Assembly: GCA_008711295.1 (NCBI GenBank)
Contig: VUYV01000003.1
Coordinates: 8,770,515 to 8,834,514 of the forward strand
Length of the DNA stretch: 64,000 bases
Direction of reading: 5' to 3'
Source: Anarhynchus alexandrinus
Lineage: Eukaryota; Chordata; Aves; Charadriiformes; Charadriidae
The stretch's first letter is position 1, and every line of letters begins with the position of its first letter. The position numbers were made by a program, and so were the translations under genes. The notes below the pieces were generated by a model. That model saw nothing but the letters and a program-made list of their open reading frames with translations. It was not told the origin of the DNA and searched no databases. Shown here piece after piece: positions 60,851 through 64,000 of the stretch.

Positions 60851-63800
60851 TTTACAATATGTGGAACTGGAGGTGAATTACTTCTGAGGAACTTTCAGAC
60901 CTAAAAAGGAAAAAAATCTGACTTCAGAGGGCTGAGCCAGAAGGGACAATAGTGACCTGAGCATCAGTCAAAGGTGACGGAATTGCAATTCCTTACCCCC
61001 AGGCAGCACTGGAGGAGGTCGGGCATTGATGATGCTCTGTATTCAGAGAGGGCTGGGAGGTGTTTTGGGAAGTCTAAGAATATATCTGAAAGCTGTGGGA
61101 AACAAAAGTTGGATTTAGTTTAGTTTTCTTTATTCTGCCATATTCACTAATGGGGTAACTGATACAAATACTAATACGTCATTGTTGTATAGTAGTTAGT
61201 ACAACTTCTAAGGTTTAAGGGCATAGTCAGTTCAAAAGATGTCCTGAATTAGAGCAAAAGAGCTTATTTGAGTTCTGGGTCTTGTAGCAAGAGAAGGAAC
61301 TGAAGGCTTAAATCAGCTTAAAAATAAGTAAATAAATAACTAGAGACAGCTCTCAATCCTCCTTTACCACCTACTACCTCACTCTGATTGATTGGCTTCA
61401 GGCATGATGCCAAGCACTTTACTTTTCACCCAGAGGGAAACACAAATTTAAAAATATTTACGTCCGCTCCAGTGGGTTAGAAAACTCACTACAGCTTTTA
61501 CTGTAGAAATAGAAATCTGGTGCTTAATCAGTTCCTTGCTACAACAGGATATTTGTAGGCACCATGATAGAGACCTCTGAGACCTGGTTAGTTCTAGCAT
61601 CTGTCTTTCAAGCCTTGTGTCTTAAAATTGCGTTCTCTGAAGTAACTGTGATTTACTGTTTCAAATAGCTAGACACTTGCATAAACAGACTTATTCTGGT
61701 TACTGTGGTGTTATTCATGATTCAAATGGCATATAAGTTAGAAAAACATTTTCTCATTCACAGAGCCTTAGCTCTTCTGGCTCTAAACATCAGTACAAAG
61801 TTTATCCTTATCTTGGAAATGTAATATTTGCGAAATTGGCTTGTGATCCTGTGGGGCAGCGTTTACCATTTATCCCTCGTGTTTGCTTTCCTTTCACTCA
61901 TATAAACAGAAGTCCCAGTTTGGCATTTAAGCCAGACCCTCTCATCTGTAAAATAAACATTTCACCTTGTGCAGACATTTCAGAAATTTTGCCAGCATTT
62001 TTAATTCCTTGTCAAGTCCTACTTGCCTTCTCTTTCTTTTCAAAATAAGTTGCATGATAGTGAGATATAATCAGTACTGGATAAAAATATTTAGTCCATC
62101 TGCAGTATTGCTTATAATGCTTAAACATGTTAAGTCTCTAAATAGAGTTATATCTCTAAAATCTCTCTCTTAAAGGACGTCTAAATGATTTCATAGTCAG
62201 TCCTATGACCAAATAAAGAGAACCTAAGGGAATAGGTGTGAGCAGCACGTGCAAGTATCATAATGTAAAATTGCCATGTGATACTATATTTATGCATTTC
62301 CTCCATTTCATCCTGAACTTTAAGACAAATTAATTTGGGGAAGAGAGAAGAATTGCTCCACTTAATCCAAGAAGCTCCCAGAAGGAGTTGTGCAATGGAT
62401 GGGGGCTCCATCCTGGTATTCTGGGTTCTTGCTGAATTATTCTTCCCCTTAATCAAGGCTTCATATTGTTGATATTTGGAACATCTAAATTCAGATAGAT
62501 GTACAAAAATGTAGAAGTGCTCCAATGCACAGGTAGAAATGCTAAGTAACAAAAACTATGGCTGCTGTGCTTAGAAATTTTGGGTTTCTTTTGATACAGA
62601 AAGAAAAGCTTGCTTTTTCAGTGGAATTCTGAATGCATTTCTCTTGTACCTTTGTACTCTTGAGTTTATGTACTTGCATAATATTTTACGCAATTGAAGG
62701 ACAGCAAATTTAGCAGTAAGAGCTGTAGTCCTGTTAGACTCATACTCAGGTTTGAATGCTGCTTTCTGAAACATTCAAGGGTATATAACACCTGCTACCC
62801 AAACTGTTTCAAACGTAAAGTAATACTTCTGGAGAAACAGAATGAACAGTGGCACAGATCTGCAGACCGAGCCGTATCTTATCAGGTTTCAAAGGATATT
62901 TTGTGCTGCAGGTGTCTATTAGGGAATTGAGAGAAACCAGCTTTTTTATGTATATAAATACATTTAAAAATAGCTATCAGTTGGTAGTAACCAATAGTGA
63001 CTGAACTGTATTTTAGAGATTGAAATTAGGTTTTTTCCTTTATTGTATATTTTCAGGTTTTGCTAAGACACTACTAATTTTAGTTGCTTGTAGCTTTGAG
63101 ATTTTAAGTTTAGGATCTCAAAGAAAGCGCTAGCTTTTTCCTGAGCTGTGAACAGAGAAAGTTTCTATTTATGTAGTGGGTATGTATATATATGTTTATG
63201 GTTTCACACTCTGCATTGCAACTGTTTTGCATAAGTGTTTCAAATGCTTTTGTCTTAATGTGTTAAAACAGTACTGTTGCGGGCAGGGAGGGAAGTTATA
63301 TGCCTGTCCAATGAATTGTATGATTTCTTTCAAAGCCTGCTATTGGGAAATACTCTTTCATTTTTGGTATGCTGGAGAAACATAAAATGTCAGCGTGGGG
63401 GTGTTTTTAGTCTCAAATATTCTGCAGAAACCTTTAACGTTGCAATTGCTTAAGTAAAGAAAAAAAGCCTTAATTCATGGAAACCCTGGAAGACACCAGT
63501 GAAATGATACCAAGTTTGCTTTAGCACTTCCTTTCCATTACGATGTTGTCTCAGGATGCCATCACGCTTTTTTCTTTCCTTGCCTTTTCTTTCATGCATA
63601 ATGTTGGCAAAGATACAAATTTTAAACGGTACTTGAAAGCTCTCTAAAGGAAAATAGGGGGAAGATGAATGTATGTCAAAGCTAATTGCTAATAAATAAA
63701 AGTATTGTTTGAAAAAAGGAAGATAAGGAGGTGTGTCACAGAAGTGAGCTTGCTTTAGCTCTCTTGTAAAAAGCTGGGGAAGAAGGAGGGAGTCTTGAGC

Positions 63801-64000
63801 TCCTGTAACTATTTCAAAAACATTTTCTTCCTTAAAGTATTTTGAATGGTTTTGTTGTTTCTAGCCACAAGGCATTATCAGATAACTGGAATCTAAATGC
63901 AGTTGAAAAACAACAGAGAAACTTTTCACACAGTTCTGCTAATGTCAGAAATAGTTACGGAGTAGATTTCATACAAAGAGTTAATGTAAAAGAAAAAAAT

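Larger units (their letters stand above)
59326..64000 (+). other. RELCH intron 27 (partial)
   Basis: 4675 nt to the window edge. It holds a sense CR1 fragment (about 59752-60296) and an ATT-rich simple tract (about 60816-60850). I looked for the expected C-terminal RELCH codons and found none. Confidence 0.75.

Noticed and set aside
62181..62552. 123-codon antisense open frame in intron 27
   Set aside because: No recognisable domain or neighbouring exon; length is compatible with chance in this amount of sequence.
1..64000. CRISPR arrays, tRNA or rRNA genes, bacterial or phage systems
   Set aside because: No spaced direct-repeat array, no tRNA cloverleaf or rRNA sequence was recognised, and all coding content is one intron-rich vertebrate gene plus LINE fragments.

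Overview
The window is vertebrate nuclear DNA, AT-rich and mostly intronic. It comes from a sauropsid, most likely a bird. The evidence is sense and antisense CR1-type LINE fragments with the typical 3' end (tandem GATTCTGTGA-like tails), no SINEs that I recognise, compact introns, and coding exons very close to what I recall of human RELCH (KIAA1468). I cannot name the species.

One protein-coding gene fills the window on the + strand: RELCH (RAB11-binding protein with LisH, coiled-coil and HEAT repeats). The window opens inside an upstream intron, numbered here as intron 1. The exon with the start codon is off the left edge. I placed 26 constitutive-type exons plus one alternative exon between 8280 and 59325. 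All junctions are GT-AG and all phases are compatible, giving 982 continuous codons in frame. The short C-terminal part expected for RELCH was not found before 64000, so it probably lies to the right.

Layout: 1-8279 intron 1 with a sense CR1 (about 4972-5769) and a GC-rich patch (about 3545-3960). 8280-19574 N-terminal exons 2-8 (coiled coils, LisH motif, hydrophilic linker). 23232-43517 exons 9-15, which start the HEAT solenoid, with long introns 10-12 and a tandem antisense CR1 pair (about 39588-40945). 44384-50776 exons 16-22, closely spaced. 50777-55761 a long intron leading to the duplicated exon pair 23a/23b. 55942-59325 exons 24-27, including a U12-type intron. 59326-64000 intron with a third CR1.

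The two most interesting observations are within this gene. First, exons 23a and 23b are homologous and both 83 nt long. Using both gives an immediate stop and skipping both gives a frameshift, so the sequence requires mutually exclusive use. Second, intron 26 has a 9/9 U12-type 5' splice site and a near-consensus U12 branch site. I saw no second host gene, no RNA gene, and nothing resembling a prokaryotic-type system. Residue numbers below are window-relative: residue 1 is the Arg codon at 8282.
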